A program made the translations under genes and the position numbers. Source: Granulicella cerasi (GTDB lineage Bacteria; Acidobacteriota; Terriglobia; Terriglobales; Acidobacteriaceae). Taken from it: a DNA stretch of 64,000 bases. The notes under the pieces are model-generated. The model was given only the letters and a program-made list of their open reading frames with translations. It did not search any database and was not told where the DNA came from. Every line of letters begins with the position of its first letter. Position 1 is the stretch's first letter. The stretch covers positions 682,001-746,000 of the forward strand of contig NZ_JAGSYD010000003.1 in assembly GCF_025685575.1 (NCBI RefSeq), read 5' to 3'. Shown here one piece after another: positions 60,424-64,000 of this stretch.

Positions 60424-62100
60424 CTACCAGTTCCTGAACTTTGCGGGCGGACGATAAAGTCCGCCAGACCACTCTACGAGGTCGGCCATATTGCGCGCCG
60501 CAAGCAGTTTGCGCGATGCCTCAAGGCTGGACACGCCTACATCCGCAGGAAATGCGACCGTGCCGGCGCGGCGAAGACGCTCCACCATCGCGGGATTGCT
60601 CCGCAGTCCTACCGGGCTCACGCCCGCGACCGCAGCCAACGCGGCGCGACGCTCTTCCTCGCCCTCCGCTTTGTACAAGTACGCGATCCCCTGCTCCGTC
60701 ACAACGTGCGTCACATCATCGCCGTAAATCATTACCGGCGCGACCGGCATACCGCTCTTGCGCCCCACATCCACAGCGTCCAGCTCATCGACAAACGCAG
60801 GAACGCCTCCATACTGGAACGTCTCAGCGACTTGCACGACAAGCTTGCGACCTCGTTGCACAGGTGCCTGCCCACGCAGCAACTCCAGCCAGGCCGCGCT
60901 CGCGTGACGACGACCGCGAGGATCGTGCCCCATGTTCGGCGCACCTCCAAAACCTGCGATGCGGCCACGCGTTACCGTCGAAGAGTTGGCGTCGGCGTCC
61001 ATCTGCAACGTGGAGCCAATGAAGAGATCCACACCATATTGCCCCGCAAGCTGACACAGCACACGGTTGGAACGCAGCGATCCATCGCGGCCCGTGGCGA
61101 AGATATCCGGACGCGCGGCGATGTAGCTCTCCATGCCCACCTCGCTCCCGAAGCAGTGAATGCTTTCCACCCATCCACTTTCGATCGCCGGAATAAGCGT
61201 CGGATGCGGATTGAGCGCCCAGTTGCGACAGATCTTGCCACGCAGGCCGAGACTCTCGCCATACGTTGGCAACAGCAGCTCAATCGCCGCAGTGTCGAAG
61301 CCGATGCCGTGGTTCAGCGAGGTGATGCCGTGCCGCTCGTAGATGCCGCGGATCACCAACATCGCCATCAGGATGTGCAGTTCGTTGATCTGGCGCGGAT
61401 CGCGCGTGAATAGCGGCTCAATGGCATACGGCTTCGGCGACTGTAAAACCACATCGATCCAATCGCCGGGGATGTCCACGCGCGGAAGCTCGTCGACGAT
61501 CTCATTCACCTGCACGATGACGATGCCATCGCGAAATGCAGTCGCTTCCGCAATCGTCGGCGAGTCTTCCGTGTTCGGGCCGGTGTAGAGATTGCCGTTG
61601 CGATCAGCACAGTCCGCGCAGAGAAACGCCACTCGTGGCACAAGATCGATGAACATGCGCGCATACAGTTCGACGTACGTATGAATCGCGCCGATCTCCA
61701 GCAGTCCATCTTCGAGCGCCTGAGCGAGGCGCAAGCTCTGCGGCCCCGCAAATGCAAAGTCCAGCTTGCGTGCAATGCCACGCTCGAAGAGCGAAATATG
61801 CTCGGGCCTGGAAAGGCTCGAGATGAGCAGATGCAGGTCGTGAATACGCCTGGGATCGAGCTCAGAAAGTGCGGTCGATAAGAAGTCCGCCTGCTTCTGG
61901 TTATCGCCTTCGAGTACGACGCGATCGCCCGCCTCAAGTACGCCTTCCAGCAGTGCTGCGATGTCTTCGCTCTGTGCAATTTTGCCTGCGAGAAAAGGCG
62001 CAATGCGCTGCATTCTCCGCTGCTTTTCCGCACGCCGCAGCGTCCACACTCGCTGCTCTGCGGGTACTGCTCGTTCGCTACTCATTTCGGTCAAAGCCAC
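60424..62100 (-). CDS. mdcA: malonate decarboxylase alpha subunit (acetyl-S-ACP:malonate ACP transferase)
   Basis: A 558-residue CoA-transferase-like subunit that exchanges acetate for malonate on the carrier. RNGNLYTGPNTEDSPTIAEA, HGITSLNHGIGFDTAAIELL, GKICRNWALNPHPTLIPAIE and a late VMIYGDDVTHVVTEQGIAYL all fit MdcA. First gene of the operon; GTG 62100 or ATG 62085 could be the start, neither with a strong ribosome site. It is divergent from a LysR gene. Confidence 0.9.
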   Translation of the reverse strand: MALTEMSSERAVPAEQRVWTLRRAEKQRRMQRIAPFLAGKIAQSEDIAALLEGVLEAGDRVVLEGDNQKQADFLSTALSELDPRRIHDLHLLISSLSRPEHISLFERGIARKLDFAFAGPQSLRLAQALEDGLLEIGAIHTYVELYARMFIDLVPRVAFLCADCADRNGNLYTGPNTEDSPTIAEATAFRDGIVIVQVNEIVDELPRVDIPGDWIDVVLQSPKPYAIEPLFTRDPRQINELHILMAMLVIRGIYERHGITSLNHGIGFDTAAIELLLPTYGESLGLRGKICRNWALNPHPTLIPAIESGWVESIHCFGSEVGMESYIAARPDIFATGRDGSLRSNRVLCQLAGQYGVDLFIGSTLQMDADANSSTVTRGRIAGFGGAPNMGHDPRGRRHASAAWLELLRGQAPVQRGRKLVVQVAETFQYGGVPAFVDELDAVDVGRKSGMPVAPVMIYGDDVTHVVTEQGIAYLYKAEGEEERRAALAAVAGVSPVGLRSNPAMVERLRRAGTVAFPADVGVSSLEASRKLLAARNMADLVEWSGGLYRPPAKFRNW

Positions 62101-62210
62101 TACCTACGCCCCAAAGTGAAATCAATTACACGTGCGTTGTGGTCGATAAATCTATTGAAAACAATTGAGGCCTGTAATAAGGTTCGTAAATCATTCACGG
62201 AGGCCGCATT
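62101..62210. promoter_or_regulatory. divergent promoter region of the mdc operon and its LysR regulator
   Basis: A 110-bp AT-richer gap. ATTG-AAAA-CAAT at 62154-62165 is a small dyad and TCAATT recurs at 62123, so a LysR-type operator is likely here. GGAGG at 62199 is the ribosome site for the LysR gene. Confidence 0.5.
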
Positions 62211-63155
62211 TTGACGCCGAATATGAGTCCCAGACAGCTTCGGTCCTTCATCGCAGTCGCCGAAGAGTTGCACTTTGGCCGCGCCGCGAAGCTGGTCCAT
62301 CTCTCTCAGCCCGCGCTCAGTCTTCAGATCAGTGGGCTGGAGCAGGACCTTGGCGTGCAGCTCTTCATTCGCTCGCGCCGCAAGACTGAACTGACGCCCG
62401 CTGGCCAGGTCTTCCTGTCGGAAGCGCGTGAACTGCTCGCGCGTACCGAGCAGGCGACGCTGCGTGTGCGGCGTGCGGCGCTGGGGCAAGTGGGTACGCT
62501 GCGCATCGGCTTCATCTCGACCGCAGCCGCGGTCATCATGCCCCCCTTGGTGAAGCGCTTTCGCGATCAGTATCCGCACGTTGAGGTCGAGCTGCGCAAC
62601 GTCCTGACGATGGACCAGATCACGCAGTTGCAGGAGCGCAAGCTGGATGTCGGCTTCCTCCGCGTTCCATTGCCCACGCCGCCGCAGATTCGCATGCGCG
62701 TCGTGCATCGTGAACCGTTCGTGTTGCTGCTGCCTGCCAACCATCCTCTGGCGACAAAGGCACACGTCACGCTCGCCGATTGCCGCGACGAAGATTTCGT
62801 GAAGTACACGCGCAAGATGGCACCCGGCTTCCACGATCAGATCATGCATATCTGCCATCGCAACGGCGTAACTCCCCGTGTGACGCAAGAGGCTGCTGAG
62901 ATGTACACGCTGATCTCGCTGGTGGCTGCGGGTATGGGCATCGCCATTGCGCCAGCCTCCATTGCGCTGCATCAGACCGAGAACGTGGTCGTACGTTCGC
63001 TGCCGAATGAGAGCACGGAGTCGGAGATTGCAATCGCTTGGAATCGTGAGGTCGTATCGGCGACAGCGCAACTCTTCCTCGATATGCTGCTCGAACGCAG
63101 CGGTAAAGTTCGGACGGATAAGACAAAAAAGAAGCGGGAAAAGCCTACGGCCTGA
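62211..63155 (+). CDS. mdcR: LysR-family regulator of the malonate operon
   Basis: A 314-residue LysR regulator. N-terminal HTH: MSPRQLRSFIAVAEELHFGR, LSQPALSLQISGLEQDLGVQ. The co-inducer domain follows (RIGFISTAAAVIMPPLVKRF, VGFLRVPLP, LVAAGMGIAIAPASIA). By divergence from mdcA it probably activates the operon with malonate. TTG 62211 is seven bases from GGAGG; ATG 62223 is too far from it. A basic tail (DKTKKKREKPTA) carries part of the terminator. Confidence 0.85.
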   Translation: MTPNMSPRQLRSFIAVAEELHFGRAAKLVHLSQPALSLQISGLEQDLGVQLFIRSRRKTELTPAGQVFLSEARELLARTEQATLRVRRAALGQVGTLRIGFISTAAAVIMPPLVKRFRDQYPHVEVELRNVLTMDQITQLQERKLDVGFLRVPLPTPPQIRMRVVHREPFVLLLPANHPLATKAHVTLADCRDEDFVKYTRKMAPGFHDQIMHICHRNGVTPRVTQEAAEMYTLISLVAAGMGIAIAPASIALHQTENVVVRSLPNESTESEIAIAWNREVVSATAQLFLDMLLERSGKVRTDKTKKKREKPTA

Positions 63156-63162
63156 TCCCGCT
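63125..63162 (-). terminator. intrinsic terminator for the minus-strand gene at 63184
   Basis: Stem AGCGGGA/TCCCGCT with an inner GCC/GGC pair, followed on the minus strand by TTCTTTTTTG. It overlaps the end of the convergent LysR gene. Confidence 0.75.
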
Positions 63163-63183
63163 GTCTCTCGAGTGCAACATCGT

Positions 63184-64000
63184 TTACTGCTGGCTTACGC
63201 TGACGACAGGCGTTGCGGCAGTGCTCGCCGTGATCGACACAGCACGCGATGCCGTGATCGCGTAGGCGACACCTACCACGGTACTGCTACCGTTCGCGTT
63301 GAGCGTGATGCGTCCATTCGTGTCTTCGAGATAGATCAAGCTGTTGCTCGTCCCCAGGGCCAACGCGCCCGCAGGCGAGCTGCTATCCAGCGTCGTCGTC
63401 AGCGTGCCATTCAAGCTGGTATTGACGCCACCTGTACTGAGCGTCCACGCGAAGTCGCCGGAGCTCAACGTTGCAGGCGCGGGCGAAGCCAGCGTGAAGG
63501 CGCCGAAGGTTCCGCTGAGCACCGGCGGAAGCGTCGACGTTGCCGTCTGTGCTTCGTAGGTGATCAGCGCGGGGTAACTTGTCGTGGACGCGGGATCGAG
63601 CGCAAAGCCAGCGTTCGCCGCAAACGGATAGAGCACCTGGCTTCCCAACACAGTACGACCGTTTGTTGCGGTAGTGTACGTCGCGGAAGCCGCGCTGGTT
63701 GACGTCAGCGTTCCCGCGCGGTTCGCATCCTGCGCGACGGTCGCTGTTCCACTGCTGGCGAAAGCGACGCGTGTAAGGACAGCGTTGGTCGCCGAAGGCA
63801 GCGTGGTGGAACCATCTCCGTTGGCGGCCTGCGCTTCATAACCGATCATCGATCCTGTCAGAGTTGCTGCGGTGTAGCTCGTGACGGTCTGCAGCTGTGC
63901 ATCGCCCGCAAGCAGCGCTGACGAAGCGTGAGAGTCGCTCGACATCCAAAGAAACTCGTTGCCGTTGACGATGTAATAGACGAAGTCCACCGGCGCGCCC
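63184..64000 (-). CDS. C-terminal part of a repetitive secreted protein (runs off the window)
   Basis: Minus-strand frame open to the window edge (about 270 residues seen). Very rich in Ser, Thr, Ala and Gly, with two related beta-sandwich units: YIVNGNEFLWMSSDSHASSA begins the pattern, LITYEAQTATSTLPPVLSGT and TTTLDSSSPAGALALGTSNS follow. This type of tandem Ig-like surface protein is common in acidobacteria. The apparent start at 63990 is probably internal. Confidence 0.6.
   Translation of the reverse strand, partial: GAPVDFVYYIVNGNEFLWMSSDSHASSALLAGDAQLQTVTSYTAATLTGSMIGYEAQAANGDGSTTLPSATNAVLTRVAFASSGTATVAQDANRAGTLTSTSAASATYTTATNGRTVLGSQVLYPFAANAGFALDPASTTSYPALITYEAQTATSTLPPVLSGTFGAFTLASPAPATLSSGDFAWTLSTGGVNTSLNGTLTTTLDSSSPAGALALGTSNSLIYLEDTNGRITLNANGSSTVVGVAYAITASRAVSITASTAATPVVSVSQQ

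Overview
The window looks like part of a chromosome from an acidobacterium of the Terriglobia type (Edaphobacter, Granulicella or Terriglobus relatives). The reasons are a GC-rich composition, a very large carboxypeptidase-regulatory-domain TonB receptor of the Oar-like type with the PLNGRNF motif, a beta-propeller/Y_Y_Y sensor kinase, secreted GH30 glycosidases, and gene neighbours typical of that group. Genus is an inference; no rRNA is present.

Left host flank (1-9866): the 5' end of a GntR regulator, a serC-type aminotransferase, AraC and TetR regulators, a secreted alpha/beta hydrolase, a NarL/LuxR response regulator, a secreted HExxH protein, dps with a small divergent coiled-coil gene, and the 3' part of a large sensor kinase gene. 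The 5' part of that kinase gene lies 38 kb away at 48343-48799.

Between the two kinase halves sits a complete Mu-like transposable prophage, 9867-48342 (38,476 bp). Its ends are defined by matching termini (TGTG, then TGAGAGTGGC after the same 15-base gap) and a 5-bp target duplication CCTCC. Removing the prophage and one CCTCC restores an uninterrupted 1018-residue kinase frame. The phage has a Mu-type head and packaging module (gp27/28/29/30/I-Z/T/36/G/37-like) joined to a siphovirus-type tail (tube, 1226-residue tape measure, tip proteins), all on the minus strand and running to the left end. The repressor (S24 type), Ner-like gene, transposase A and ATPase B lie in the middle. From there A, B and about 15 small, mostly overlapping early genes run on the plus strand towards the right end, where a secreted SGNH-hydrolase/fibre-like gene lies. 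This is an unusual layout, because in Mu the early module is at one end and reads into the late genes. A dam-type methylase sits alone between two intrinsic terminators, as a moron would.

Right host flank (48348-64000): the kinase 5' part, the Oar-like receptor, two divergent GH30 glycosidase genes, and a malonate decarboxylase operon (mdcA-B-C-D-E-transporter-mdcG) on the minus strand with a divergent LysR regulator. The operon has no mdcH nearby. Last is the end of a repetitive secreted protein that runs off the window. No tRNA, rRNA or CRISPR array was seen.
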